Shown here in pieces: positions 1 through 9,663 of a stretch of DNA of 64,000 nucleotides. The stretch comes from Paenibacillus farraposensis (GTDB lineage Bacteria; Bacillota; Bacilli; Paenibacillales; Paenibacillaceae), in NCBI RefSeq assembly GCF_020736845.1, contig NZ_JAFFQR010000112.1, positions 503,415-567,414 of the forward strand, read 5' to 3'. The notes beneath the pieces were generated by a model. That model searched no databases. It was not told the DNA's origin and saw only the letters and a list, made by a program, of their open reading frames with translations. A program made the position numbers and the translations under genes. How positions within the stretch are numbered: position 1 is the first letter of the stretch; each line of letters starts with the position of its first letter.

Positions 1-317
1 ACTTGATATAAAATATTCTGTTCCTCATCATCACCAAGCTGAATGTTCAGTGTGCGATAGCCCTTTAGTTCTTCCTTCTCATGAGAACGGCCCGATGCGT
101 CGGCAGACACCGCATGATCATGCTCATGTTTTACATATTTGTGCGCATGGTCGGCTGCATGTCTGTGTACAGATGTAGAAGCTGCCTCAGACTCATCTTC
201 ATCATCAGCTATGTCCGAATACCCTTTCAGGTCATTATGGCAATAAGGACACTCCTCTTCGGGCCCCAATTCTTCATCCCAAATAATCTCCATGTTGCAC
301 CATGGACAAATTGTCAT
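1..317 (-). CDS. Zinc-ribbon-like acidic protein (partial, runs off left edge)
   Basis: The minus strand reads from an ATG at 317 to the window edge without a stop, so only the N-terminal part (about 105 residues) is present. It opens with MTICPWCNMEIIWDEE and continues into ECPYCHNDL, giving two CxxC pairs about 20 residues apart, as in a zinc ribbon. A long acidic and histidine-rich stretch follows (DDEDESE, then HRHAADHAHKY and HEHDHA). The pattern suggests a metal-binding cytoplasmic protein. No specific family was recognised. The DUF350 gene upstream reads in the same direction, so the two may be co-transcribed. Confidence 0.6.
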   Translation of the reverse strand, partial: MTICPWCNMEIIWDEELGPEEECPYCHNDLKGYSDIADDEDESEAASTSVHRHAADHAHKYVKHEHDHAVSADASGRSHEKEELKGYRTLNIQLGDDEEQNILYQ

Positions 318-377
318 TTCCAAGCTTTATCATCCTTCCGTTCCAAGCGTATACCAAGCTCTAGTATACGGGATGTG

Positions 378-797
378 TCAAGTTACACTGGCACCAATGA
401 CGTAAGATAGCGATATTGAAATAATCATGGAGAATAACCCGACAGCACGGTTATCCTCTTTAATCTCTTGATCAATGGAAAATACCGGTGTCAAAAACTC
501 AAACAGAAAGTACGCTGCAAGCAACAGTAAAAAGCCAACGAACGACCAAATCATCGTATCATACACACTGGATTTGGCTTCCATCGAAAAGCGGAGCACG
601 TTGCAAATGCCGAACATTTTCCCGCCTGTAGCCATCGCCACGGAAATATTGCCGTGCTTGATTTCATCCCAGCATTTATAACGGGTTACCAGCTCAAAGC
701 ATGATAGAAATACAATAAGCTCCAGCACCGCCACCGAGAAATAGCCCAGCATCATTCCCAACGGATGTGACAGCAATTCATCAATCGCCATCTTCAC
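378..797 (-). CDS. DUF350 family membrane protein
   Basis: The 139-residue product has about four hydrophobic segments (residues 14-35, 50-70, 80-105, 118-138), matching the small integral membrane DUF350 (YjfL-like) family, whose function is unknown. The start is GTG at 797, set by a GGGAGGG Shine-Dalgarno six bases upstream; the next ATG lies two codons inside. It is followed by the zinc-ribbon gene in the same direction. In many bacteria DUF350 proteins sit beside envelope-related genes, but nothing here fixes a role. Confidence 0.75.
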   Translation of the reverse strand: MKMAIDELLSHPLGMMLGYFSVAVLELIVFLSCFELVTRYKCWDEIKHGNISVAMATGGKMFGICNVLRFSMEAKSSVYDTMIWSFVGFLLLLAAYFLFEFLTPVFSIDQEIKEDNRAVGLFSMIISISLSYVIGASVT

Positions 798-851
798 TTT
801 ATCCCTCCCGTTCTACAGAGCGCTGCCGGCCAAAGCCCAGCAACCCCGAGC

Positions 852-3221
852 TCATTTCAGTTCAGCAACAGTCACGCCTGTGCCGCCTTCATTGTAATTA
901 CCGATGCGGTAGCTTTTTACATGCTTATGCTTGCGAAGATATTCCTGAATACCGGTGCGTAATACTCCTGTACCTTTGCCATGAATAATATGCACTTGAC
1001 CCAGATTGGCCAAAAACGCTTCATCCATGAAACGATCTACCTCTATCAGCGCCTCTTCCACGTTTGCTCCGCGAAGATCCAGCTCGTTTCGCACGTTTTC
1101 ATCCCGCGTTCGTTTGACACCCGTCACTGGCTTCTGCACCATTGGCGCAGCCGTTTGGGCAGGCTGCAGCAGTTCCACATCGTCCAGACTCACTTTCATT
1201 TTCATGATGCCCAGTTGAACGACAGCTTCCTTGCTGCCGGATAGCTCAACCACATGGCCTTTTTTGTTCAGGCTATGAACGGATACTTCATCACCAGGCA
1301 TAATGGAACGAGTACGTACAGCAACAGAACGTTTGACCGCATTTTTCTTGCGCTGCTTCGGTTCAGCCTCATCCAGCTCTTTACGAGCTGCAATCAGCTT
1401 ATGCTCCTTAACTGATGCTCCTTCTTCCTGAGCCAGCTTGCGCAAATCTGCAATGATTTTTTCTGCTTCGCTTCGAGCCTTATCCACGAGAACTCTTGCT
1501 TCATCCTCGGCTTTCTCCAGCATACGGTCCCGTTGTGATTCCAGCTTTTCCAGCTCTGTCTGGTGACGGCTGCGCAATGCTTCCATTTCTTTGCGGAGCT
1601 GCTCTGCTTTTTCCCGCTCCTGCTCGGCTGTCAAACGGTTCTGCTCCAGGGACGCGATCATGTGCTCGACGCGCTGGTCTTCTTCCGTTACCTCACCCCG
1701 GGCATAATCTAAAATACGGCTCGGCAAGCCCAATCGCTCAGCAATGGCAAAAGCGTTACTACGCCCGGGTACACCAACCAAAAGGCGGTAGGTCGGGCTT
1801 AATGTAGCGACATCAAACTCCATGCTTGCATTAATGATTCCTTTTCGCTCATAGGCATAGGCCTTCAATTCGCTATAGTGAGTCGTCGCAACCATACGAC
1901 AGCCCAGGGCATGAATATGCTCCAAAATCGCAACCGCCAGGGCTGAACCCTCTGCCGGATCGGTTCCGGCTCCCACCTCATCCAATAATACCAGGCTTTT
2001 AGGTGTCATATTTCTCAGAATACTAATGATGTTCGTCATATGGCTGGAGAAGGTACTCAAGTTTTGCTCAATGCTTTGCTCGTCACCAATATCTGCATAG
2101 ATCGCATCAAATACACATAGCTGGCTTCCATCCTCAACAGGCACAAAGAGTCCTGACATCGCCATCAGGCTTAGCAGACCGATGGTTTTCAGTGTAACGG
2201 TTTTCCCGCCTGTGTTCGGTCCCGTAACGATAATGGAGGTATAGGAATTTCCCAGCTCCACATCAATAGGAACGACCTTTTCCAGTGGAATTAAGGGGTG
2301 TCTGCCCTTTTTCAGCCTCAAAAACCCGCGGTCATTCATTAAAGGCAAGGCGGCCTTCATCTCGCGAGCGAGGCGCGCTTTGGCAAAAATAAAATCCAGA
2401 TTGCCTAAAATGTCCACATCATACAGCAGCATATCCGCTTGCTCAGCGACAAGAGCAGTCAATTTCTGTAAAATAACTTCAATTTCACGTTCTTCTCTCA
2501 GCCGTGTTTCCCTCAGCTTGTTGTTCATCGCTACAATGGATTCAGGCTCAATAAACAACGTTGCACCAGATCCGGATTGATCATGCACAATTCCACCAAA
2601 ATAAGAACGGTACTCGGCCTTGACCGGGATTACAAAACGATCTCCACGAATCGTAATTAACTGATCCTGGAGCATTTTGGAGACAGTGGAGGAACGAATC
2701 ATGGAATCCAGCTTTTCACGAATCCGTACTTCACCTGAGCGCAACTCCCCGCGGATTTGCAAAAGCTCCGCACTGGCAGAATCCAGCACCTCCGCATTTT
2801 CATCAATGCAGCCTTTAATCGAGTTCTCCAAACTTCTCTGCTCTGACAGCTGCTCACTCCAAAACAGCAAGGTTGCGACAGGGTTTTCCTCGTGCAGACT
2901 TGATACGTACACCTGTATACGGCGCGCAGCCTGTACCGTAGTCCGGACACCAAGCAGCTCATGCGGGCTCAGCGTTCCGCCAATACGAGCACGCTTCACT
3001 GCCGGAGTAATGTCCACCACTCCGTTAAATGATGGTACCCCTTTGAGCCGATCAGCGGCGTATGCCTCATCTGTGCCTTTCAGCATGTTCTTAATATGCT
3101 CCAAATCACCACTGGGCTGTAATTGAAGAGATATTTGTTGTCCCGCTGCCGTTTGGGCATAGTGACTTAGTTTATTTAGAATTTTTTGGTATTCAAGGGT
3201 CTTGAAAATTTTAGAGTCCAA
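852..3221 (-). CDS. mutS2: Endonuclease MutS2
   Basis: This is the MutS-like ATPase/nuclease that suppresses recombination and rescues collided ribosomes in Firmicutes. It has a MutS core and clamp, an ABC-type ATPase with Walker A GPNTGGKT near residue 335 and Walker B LVLLDEVGAGTDP, a long Glu/Arg/Lys coiled coil (about residues 515-630), and a C-terminal Smr domain with ELDLRG and HGKGTGVLR. I chose the TTG start at 3221 because AAAGGAG lies eight bases upstream, giving about 789 residues, the usual length. A GTG at 3239 would put the ribosome site inside the gene. Confidence 0.95.
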   Translation of the reverse strand: MDSKIFKTLEYQKILNKLSHYAQTAAGQQISLQLQPSGDLEHIKNMLKGTDEAYAADRLKGVPSFNGVVDITPAVKRARIGGTLSPHELLGVRTTVQAARRIQVYVSSLHEENPVATLLFWSEQLSEQRSLENSIKGCIDENAEVLDSASAELLQIRGELRSGEVRIREKLDSMIRSSTVSKMLQDQLITIRGDRFVIPVKAEYRSYFGGIVHDQSGSGATLFIEPESIVAMNNKLRETRLREEREIEVILQKLTALVAEQADMLLYDVDILGNLDFIFAKARLAREMKAALPLMNDRGFLRLKKGRHPLIPLEKVVPIDVELGNSYTSIIVTGPNTGGKTVTLKTIGLLSLMAMSGLFVPVEDGSQLCVFDAIYADIGDEQSIEQNLSTFSSHMTNIISILRNMTPKSLVLLDEVGAGTDPAEGSALAVAILEHIHALGCRMVATTHYSELKAYAYERKGIINASMEFDVATLSPTYRLLVGVPGRSNAFAIAERLGLPSRILDYARGEVTEEDQRVEHMIASLEQNRLTAEQEREKAEQLRKEMEALRSRHQTELEKLESQRDRMLEKAEDEARVLVDKARSEAEKIIADLRKLAQEEGASVKEHKLIAARKELDEAEPKQRKKNAVKRSVAVRTRSIMPGDEVSVHSLNKKGHVVELSGSKEAVVQLGIMKMKVSLDDVELLQPAQTAAPMVQKPVTGVKRTRDENVRNELDLRGANVEEALIEVDRFMDEAFLANLGQVHIIHGKGTGVLRTGIQEYLRKHKHVKSYRIGNYNEGGTGVTVAELK

Positions 3222-3371
3222 CTTCACTACTCCTTTCACGTATATCTATATTATACCGAAAGCCGCAAACTTACGCTATTTGCCAGCTCTGTTTTACACA
3301 TAAGAAAACACCTTATGCCATACACTATTCTTTGTCTAACCCTGATTTCAAAAAAAGAAGGAGGTTATTCC

Positions 3372-3731
3372 GTGAACATTCTTGGGCACATCGTGCGTTT
3401 CATTGTGGCAGCTCTGGTTCTAATGGTCGTAAGCTGGATCGTTCCCGGATTTAGTGTAGGCGGCTTTTGGAGTGCGCTGATTCTTGCGATTGTCATTGCC
3501 TTAATTGGCTATATCATTGAGGCAATATTCGGCCGGCGCGTTTCTCCATTCGGACGCGGTATCGTAGGTTTTCTGGTGAGCGCTCTGGTTATCTGGGTCT
3601 CTCAATACATCGTGACCAGTGTGAGTGTTTCTGTTCTGGGCGCATTGCTTGCTGCATTGGTTATCGGGATTATCGACCTGTTCATTCCAGTCTCGACACC
3701 TTTTGAAGCTGGTCGAAAGAACACAAAATAA
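3372..3731 (+). CDS. Phage-holin-like (YvlD-type) small membrane protein
   Basis: The 119-residue product has four hydrophobic segments and the pattern of the Phage_holin_4_2/YvlD family (VPGFSVGGFWSALILAIVIALI near residue 25, then a C-terminal helix ending in LFIPVSTPFE). The function is unknown; the family is usually chromosomal and not lytic. The GTG start at 3372 has an AAGGAGG Shine-Dalgarno seven bases upstream. The gene is monocistronic, divergent from mutS2 and closed by a strong terminator. In Bacillus this position between mutS2 and zapA holds cvpA and polX, which are absent here. Confidence 0.8.
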   Translation: MNILGHIVRFIVAALVLMVVSWIVPGFSVGGFWSALILAIVIALIGYIIEAIFGRRVSPFGRGIVGFLVSALVIWVSQYIVTSVSVSVLGALLAALVIGIIDLFIPVSTPFEAGRKNTK

Positions 3732-3750
3732 TTCCAGTTTGCACCTCAGC

Positions 3751-3794
3751 AAAGCTGTCCCAAGCAGATTTATTCTGTAGAGGACAGCTTTTTG
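3751..3794 (+). terminator. Rho-independent terminator after the holin-like gene
   Basis: The arms AAAGCTGTCC (3751-3760) and GGACAGCTTT (3782-3791) form a perfect 10-bp stem that runs into a T tract. Confidence 0.85.
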
Positions 3795-3832
3795 TTAGGT
3801 ACTTACGTATAATGAATCCAAATTACACAAAT

Positions 3833-3860
3833 AATCCCCGGTGATAAGCAGCCGGGGATT
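3833..3860 (-). terminator. Terminator after the ZapA-domain gene
   Basis: The arms AATCCCCGG (3833-3841) and CCGGGGATT (3852-3860) form a perfect 9-bp stem just downstream of the stop at 3883. The T tract on the minus strand is weak (TATTTG). Confidence 0.6.
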
Positions 3861-3882
3861 CGCTTGATATCTATATCCGTAT

Positions 3883-5907
3883 CTACTGATCCTGTTCGAT
3901 AAGTTCAATCCACTCGTTGTACTCCGTTTGAAGCTTGGCGTATTCTTCCTGCAATTGATGTAATTCCTTCGAAACCTTCTCTGCATTTTCCCGGTCTACA
4001 TCCTGCTGAACTTGTAGCAGACGAAGCTGATGAGCCGCCAATTCGTATTTTTGGCCCACTTCCTCAAGCTCAGCCTGCAAAGCCAGCCGTGTCTGCTCGG
4101 TAGATTGCTGCTCAGCCTTCGCAGCTTCGGCCGCTTTAATGGCCAAACGAACTTCGTCCTGCAATTGCTCCTTCTGCTCAACCGCTACGGCTATTTCCCG
4201 TTCCCAAGAGGAAAATTCCTCCTTGCGCGCCGCATCTTCGGCCTCCCAACGTTCCACCTCGGTCTTTAGCTGCTCGTATTTAAGCTGCCACTCCAACAAT
4301 TCCTCTTCGGTACGCTTCAATTCGCTCTGCCGCTGGCTATCTTCGTGCTGAAGCTTCTTTAGGTTCTGCTCCAAGTGCTCAGCCTGGTTCTTCATGCTGC
4401 TATGCTGCTCCTGAAGCGTTTTGTAGGCATGTATCCCTTCTTGCTCACGATCGTTTGCCTGCTCCAGTTCATCCTGAACGTGTACGAGTTCAGATGAAAG
4501 CTCCTTGATTTTGGCTTCCAGTTGCAACAGACGCTGCTGTTGTTCCGCAAATTTGGTATTGGCCGCTTTGGCTTCAGCTTCAGCCTGCTGCAATTGCTCC
4601 TGCGTGAGTTCCTTCTGCTCACGTGCCTCCTGAATCGAAAGCTCCAGCTCGCCGACAGCCTGCTGGCGCTCCTCAGCAAGTTTCTGCCACGACTTCTCAC
4701 TTTCAGCCAATGCAGCCAGTTCGCTTTGCAGCTTGCGAGAAGCTACATGTGCCTGCTCCAGCAGCTTCTGCATACGGCGCTGCTCTTCCTCCAGCTTGGC
4801 CGCTTGCTGCTGTGCGGCCTTGGCTTCCGCAGCCAAAAGATCATAACGGCCTTGCAGCTCTTCACGCGCAAGCGTATCCGCTTGCTCCCGTTCTGCAGCA
4901 GACTGACGCTGCGTTTCCAGCTTCGACTCCAGCTCGGCCTGTTGCTTCTTTAATGCTGCAGCTTGCTCCTGCGCTTCTTCCAAACAGGAACTCAACTCCG
5001 CTTTCCCTGCTTGGAGCTTATCCAATTGTTCCTGAAGCTGCTCAATCCGAATCTCTTGCTCGAGCGCAGCTTCCTCGGCTTGTTTCTCCGCTTCCTCGTA
5101 TTGGAGCTTGTTCTCATTCAACACTTGCTGCGCCTGTTTACGCTCCTGTTCCAGCTGCTCATCCAGAGCGGAGCACTTCGTCTGCCATTCAGTTACCTTT
5201 TGGCCATGCTCCTGCTGCAAAGCGGTACGCAGCTTGTTCAATTCTGTGCGCAGACGCTCCTGATAAGCCTTCTCTGCAGCCAAAAGCTTGGCTTCAGCCT
5301 GCTTGGCTACTTCAGCCAAATCCTTTTTTGTCTGCTCCTCCGCCTGCCGGATACGAGCATTTGCCGCTTCCTGCTGCTCTTTCAGTTTCCGGGAAGCTTC
5401 TTGCCGGGACTCCTCCAATTCACGTTTCGCCTGCTTTTGTTCATGTTCAAGGTCGGCTGCTCTTTTCTCCTGCTGTTCCAGCCTTACCTTTAATTCAGCA
5501 ATTTGCTTGGCTGATGCGGTTTCGGTCTCCGTCAGCTTTTTTTGGGTCGTCTCCTTCTCTTCCTTCAATTGAATTAGGGACTCCTGCATATCTGAATTTT
5601 TCTGCTGTTGCTCTCCCAGGACCGTCTGGAGTTGTGCCAACTCTCCCCGGAGCTCCGCCCGTTCTGCAGTTAATCGGTTCATATGACTCTGAATCTCCTG
5701 AATTTGTACAGCCTCTTCAGCCATGTGAACTGCAGCCAGCACGGCAATTCGGGGCATATCCAGACGCGAATGAACTTGCGAAATACTGTGCATGCGTTCG
5801 TCCACGTAATTAGCAACCTGTTTCATATAATCGGGATTGCTGCCGACAAGTTTATAAGAAGTACCGTAGATTTCTACAGTGACGCGAGTACGATTCGGTG
5901 TAGTCAC
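3883..5907 (-). CDS. zapA: ZapA-domain cell-division protein fused to a giant coiled coil
   Basis: Residues 1 to about 85 match ZapA, the FtsZ-ring crosslinker (VTVEIYGTSYKLVG, then YVDERMHSISQ, then RIAVLAAVHMAEE). Bacillus ZapA ends there. This protein continues for roughly 590 more residues of almost uninterrupted Gln/Glu/Ala/Leu/Lys-rich coiled coil with few prolines or glycines. The start is GTG at 5907, with AAGGAGG eight bases upstream; the longer TTG frame at 5925 would overlap that site. The position just after pheT is the usual zapA locus. No frameshift or stop separates the two parts, so the fusion is real in this sequence. What the long rod does is unknown; spacing or bundling of Z-rings is a guess. 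Confidence 0.85.
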   Translation of the reverse strand: MTTPNRTRVTVEIYGTSYKLVGSNPDYMKQVANYVDERMHSISQVHSRLDMPRIAVLAAVHMAEEAVQIQEIQSHMNRLTAERAELRGELAQLQTVLGEQQQKNSDMQESLIQLKEEKETTQKKLTETETASAKQIAELKVRLEQQEKRAADLEHEQKQAKRELEESRQEASRKLKEQQEAANARIRQAEEQTKKDLAEVAKQAEAKLLAAEKAYQERLRTELNKLRTALQQEHGQKVTEWQTKCSALDEQLEQERKQAQQVLNENKLQYEEAEKQAEEAALEQEIRIEQLQEQLDKLQAGKAELSSCLEEAQEQAAALKKQQAELESKLETQRQSAAEREQADTLAREELQGRYDLLAAEAKAAQQQAAKLEEEQRRMQKLLEQAHVASRKLQSELAALAESEKSWQKLAEERQQAVGELELSIQEAREQKELTQEQLQQAEAEAKAANTKFAEQQQRLLQLEAKIKELSSELVHVQDELEQANDREQEGIHAYKTLQEQHSSMKNQAEHLEQNLKKLQHEDSQRQSELKRTEEELLEWQLKYEQLKTEVERWEAEDAARKEEFSSWEREIAVAVEQKEQLQDEVRLAIKAAEAAKAEQQSTEQTRLALQAELEEVGQKYELAAHQLRLLQVQQDVDRENAEKVSKELHQLQEEYAKLQTEYNEWIELIEQDQ

Positions 5908-6055
5908 AATTATGCCCTCCTTCAATACTACTGTATGTTGATTCTAAGATGTATCCGATTCTATGGTATCCCGCCTTCGTGAAGCGTTCAACCCATAGTC
6001 CGGCTTCCCCGCAGCGGGTGAATATCAGAGTAGAGAGCTTCCATGATGATAGGCC

Positions 6056-6099
6056 AAAAAGCCGTATCGAACCTCTGTCACTAAGATTCGATACGGCTT
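6056..6099 (-). terminator. Terminator after pheT
   Basis: A perfect 13-bp stem (AAGCCGTATCGAA at 6059-6071 with its complement at 6087-6099) is followed on the minus strand by TTTTT. Confidence 0.85.
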
Positions 6100-6112
6100 C
6101 CTGCATTTCCTG

Positions 6113-8560
6113 CTACTTTCTCAATTCCGCTCCAAAAGTTTGCTCCAGAGACGTAACGACAGGAGAGTGCGCCGCACTAATCTCTTCATCCGTTAGCGTG
6201 TGCTCCCGGTGACGGTAGGTCAGGGAAATCGCCACGCTCTTCTTGTCTTCACCAAGCTTGCTGCCTGTAAATACGTCAAACACCCGTGCATCCTGCAGCA
6301 GTTCTCCACCTGCAGCATGAATAACACGAAGCAGCTCGCCTGCCTCAACGTCTTTATCAACCACAAGAGCAATATCGCGTTCCACGGACGGGAAGCGAGC
6401 CAGCTCTCTGAACTGGATATGACTATCGGCATGTTCAATGACTTGCTGCAAAGCAATTTCAGCTACATACGTATCGTTCAGCCCATAAGACTGCTGCAGC
6501 TCCGGATGGATTTGCCCAATGGTACCGATCCGTTGGGAGTTTCCATTCACATCCAGCCAGATTGAAGCAGAACGTCCCGGATGATAGCTTTGCGGCTGGT
6601 CAGCTACATAACGAATGCTTGCACTCAAGCCGAAATAGTCAAACACCGTTTCAAGCGCCCCTTTTATATCAAAGAAATCGACCTTCTCAGCACCGATGTT
6701 CCATTGTTTTTCACGGCGTACCCCAGTCAACAGCAAGCTGAGCACCTGAATCTCCTGCGGCTGGCGGGTCAAGGTTTGTTCCTCTGTATAAAATACAGTC
6801 CCTATTTCGAAGATCGCCAGATTTTCCTGCTTCCGGTTCATGTTGTACACCGCTGTATCCAGCATCTGCGGGATCACACTTGTACGCAGAACACTGCGGT
6901 CTTCGCTCATAGGCATCGACAAACGAACCGGATGGCTGCCTTCTGTCAGCGCATTAAACAAGCCTGTACTTTGCGGGTGTACAAATGAATAACTGATCGT
7001 CTCTTGCCAGCCGCCATGAGCCAGCAATTGGCGCAGCGAACGGCGCAATGATTGCGATACCGTCAAAGCCCCCGGTGTTGTCGGCCCTTCAATCGGCGTA
7101 GTCGGAATGTTGTCGTAGCCATACAGACGAGCCACCTCTTCGATCAGATCCACATCAATAGTAATATCGCCGCGGCGTGTAGGCACTTCAACTTCAATCA
7201 CACCTTGCTCCGCATCGCCGCAAGCAAAATGAAGTCTGCTGAAAATCGCTTTGACTTCAAGCAGAGACAGTTCTGTCCCCAAATATCGGTTTATTTTGTC
7301 TAACGACAGCTTGATCACGCGATTTTTAGCTTTTGCAGAAGCAGCTTCTACAATGCCTTGGTGCACAGTGCCCCCGGCATAACGTTGAATCAACGCAGCC
7401 GCATGATTCAAAGCAGGTATAACCGCACCTGGATCAACCTCTTTTTCAAAACGCAGGCTCGCTTCGGAACGAAGCCCAAGCTGACGGGAGGTTTTGCGAA
7501 CCGTACCGCCGTCAAACTTTGCAGATTCCAGCGCAATGCTGACTGTCGCATCGGTTACCTCCGAATTGGCCCCGCCCATCACACCTGCCAGTGCAATCGG
7601 CTTCACGCCGTCTGTAATCAGCAGCATGTGCGGGTCCAGCTTACGCTCCTGATCATCCAGCGTAATTAAGGTTTCGCCTGCATGTGCAAGCCGGACTTCA
7701 ATGTTGCCATTTTCCAGCTTATCCGCGTCAAAGGCATGCAACGGCTGGCCGTATTCCAGCATGACATAATTCGTAATATCTACGATGTTGTTGATCGGAC
7801 GAACCCCTGCCGCCATCAGACGGTTTTGCATCCACAACGGGGAAGCGCCCACTTTTATACCTGTGATATATCGGGCCGCGTAGTGTGTGCACAGCTCAGG
7901 GGTATCCACCTTTACAGACAAATGCTCTGCCGCCGCATCGCTGATTTCGACCAGTTCTTTGGCCGGATCAGCCAACGTAATGTCACGTCCCAGGATCGCG
8001 CTCACTTCATAAGCCGCTCCACGCATGCTCAGGCAGTCCGAACGGTTGGGGGTCAGATCAAAATCCAGCACCTGATCATCCAGCCCCAGCAGCTTCGTAA
8101 TCGGCGTACCAATTTCAGCATCCTTCGGCAGCACCAGAATCCCTTCCTGCAATTCCTTTGGCAGCAGCTTGTCATTCATGCCCAGCTCCTTCGCCGAGCA
8201 GATCATGCCCATGGATACAACACCACGCAGCTTGGCCTTTTTAATATGAAAATCTCCCGGCAGTTTTGCGCCCACCACGGCAACAGGCACCTTTTGCCCT
8301 GCATCCACGTTTTTGGCGCCGCACACGATTTGCAGATCTTCTCCCTGACCCACATCCACAACACACACATTCAGCTTATCCGCATCCGGATGCTTTTCCT
8401 TGCTTTTAACATAGCCTACAACAACGCCCGTAATCCCTTGGTTGCGATGTTCGACTCCATCAATTTCAATGCCCGAACGGGTAATTTTTTCTGCCAGCTC
8501 CTCCGCGCTTACCTGATCCAGCGATACATAGTCGGACAGCCACTCGAATGATACTTTCAT
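6113..8560 (-). CDS. pheT: Phenylalanyl-tRNA synthetase beta subunit
   Basis: The 815-residue beta chain of the alpha2-beta2 enzyme charges tRNA-Phe and edits mischarged Tyr. The N-terminal tRNA-binding (EMAP-like) domain is seen around residues 40-150, then B3/B4 editing and B5 domains (DIDLIEEVARLYGYDNIP near 470), a catalytic-like core, and a C-terminal ferredoxin-fold anticodon-binding domain (FPSVERDIALVVD near 720). Length is typical. It lies 28 bases downstream of pheS in the same operon, under the Phe T-box. Confidence 0.97.
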   Translation of the reverse strand: MKVSFEWLSDYVSLDQVSAEELAEKITRSGIEIDGVEHRNQGITGVVVGYVKSKEKHPDADKLNVCVVDVGQGEDLQIVCGAKNVDAGQKVPVAVVGAKLPGDFHIKKAKLRGVVSMGMICSAKELGMNDKLLPKELQEGILVLPKDAEIGTPITKLLGLDDQVLDFDLTPNRSDCLSMRGAAYEVSAILGRDITLADPAKELVEISDAAAEHLSVKVDTPELCTHYAARYITGIKVGASPLWMQNRLMAAGVRPINNIVDITNYVMLEYGQPLHAFDADKLENGNIEVRLAHAGETLITLDDQERKLDPHMLLITDGVKPIALAGVMGGANSEVTDATVSIALESAKFDGGTVRKTSRQLGLRSEASLRFEKEVDPGAVIPALNHAAALIQRYAGGTVHQGIVEAASAKAKNRVIKLSLDKINRYLGTELSLLEVKAIFSRLHFACGDAEQGVIEVEVPTRRGDITIDVDLIEEVARLYGYDNIPTTPIEGPTTPGALTVSQSLRRSLRQLLAHGGWQETISYSFVHPQSTGLFNALTEGSHPVRLSMPMSEDRSVLRTSVIPQMLDTAVYNMNRKQENLAIFEIGTVFYTEEQTLTRQPQEIQVLSLLLTGVRREKQWNIGAEKVDFFDIKGALETVFDYFGLSASIRYVADQPQSYHPGRSASIWLDVNGNSQRIGTIGQIHPELQQSYGLNDTYVAEIALQQVIEHADSHIQFRELARFPSVERDIALVVDKDVEAGELLRVIHAAGGELLQDARVFDVFTGSKLGEDKKSVAISLTYRHREHTLTDEEISAAHSPVVTSLEQTFGAELRK

Positions 8561-8588
8561 ATGGGTTCACTTCCCTTGATATAGTTGT

Positions 8589-9620
8589 TTATTGACGCGC
8601 AAACTGTTTCAGGAACGACAGGTCGCTGGTATAAAAATGGCGAATATCGTCAATGCCATATTTCAGAATGGCGATCCGTTCTACACCCATACCGAATGCA
8701 AAACCACTGTATACCTCGGGATCAAAGCCGCCCATTTCCAGTACCTTCGGATGCACCATACCACAGCCTAAAATTTCAATCCACACGCGTTCACCATTTT
8801 TCTTTACAAAAGTAACGTCTACCTCAGCACTCGGCTCAGTAAACGGAAAGAAGCTTGGACGCAGACGAATTTCGGTCGATTCCCCGAACATTTCGCGTGC
8901 AAATTGCAAGAGAGTTCCTTTCAAGTCACTCATGCGAATGTCTTTTCCAATCACAAGCCCTTCAATTTGGTGGAATTGGAAAGAATGTGTTGCATCGTCA
9001 TCATCACGACGGAAAACCGCACCTGGACAAATGACCTTAATAGGTGTTTCACCCTTCATTGCCTCCATCGCACGAATCTGCACCGGTGACGTATGAGTAC
9101 GCATCAATAAATCATCGGTCAAATAAAATGAATCCTGCATATCGCGTGCCGGATGGTTTTTAGGCAGATTCAATGCTTCGAAGTTGTAATAATCCGTCTC
9201 TGCCTGCGGACCCTCTGCAACTCGATAACCCATACCTGTAAAAATATCTTCGATCTGCTCAATCACTTTGTTGAGGGGATGAAGTCCACCTTGCGGCAAG
9301 GCGCGTCCAGGCAGGGTAACGTCGATTTTTTCTGCCTGCAGACGCTCATTCGTTTCCGCCTTTGTGAACTCATCCTGCTTGCGGTTGACCACTTCTTCAA
9401 TGGCCTCGCGCACTTCATTGGCTACCTGTCCGACAATCGGGCGTTCTTCCGCACTCAGCTTGCCCATACCGCGCAAAATCTCGGTCAACGCCCCCTTTTT
9501 ACCCGAATATTTAACCCGCAGCTCAGCCAGTTCCTTGGCCGTTGCCACCTTCTCCAATACTTCCAGTGCTTCTTCCTTCAAGGCTAGCAAATGTTCCTTC
9601 ATTTGGATGGTTTCGCTCAT
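8589..9620 (-). CDS. pheS: Phenylalanyl-tRNA synthetase alpha subunit
   Basis: This is the 343-residue catalytic alpha chain. An N-terminal coiled coil (residues 1-90) is followed by class II synthetase motifs: HPLNKVIEQIEDIF, the motif-2 region CPGAVFRRDDDDATHSFQFHQ, and motif 3 GFAFGMGVERIAILKYGI near the C-terminus. Length fits the family. It is the first gene of pheST and follows the Phe T-box leader. Confidence 0.97.
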   Translation of the reverse strand: MSETIQMKEHLLALKEEALEVLEKVATAKELAELRVKYSGKKGALTEILRGMGKLSAEERPIVGQVANEVREAIEEVVNRKQDEFTKAETNERLQAEKIDVTLPGRALPQGGLHPLNKVIEQIEDIFTGMGYRVAEGPQAETDYYNFEALNLPKNHPARDMQDSFYLTDDLLMRTHTSPVQIRAMEAMKGETPIKVICPGAVFRRDDDDATHSFQFHQIEGLVIGKDIRMSDLKGTLLQFAREMFGESTEIRLRPSFFPFTEPSAEVDVTFVKKNGERVWIEILGCGMVHPKVLEMGGFDPEVYSGFAFGMGVERIAILKYGIDDIRHFYTSDLSFLKQFARQ

Positions 9621-9663
9621 CGCCTGTTCAGTCCCCTTTCTTCATTTCCAGCTTTTCAGACAA

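Noticed and set aside
4623..5813. 396-codon open frame on the plus strand
   Set aside because: It is the antisense shadow of the Gln/Glu/Ala-rich coiled coil of the ZapA-domain protein; its Pro/Ala/Leu-rich content mirrors that bias, and it lacks a ribosome site.
7682..8551. 289-codon open frame opposite pheT
   Set aside because: It is fully antisense to a well-conserved synthetase gene and has no domain pattern or ribosome site.
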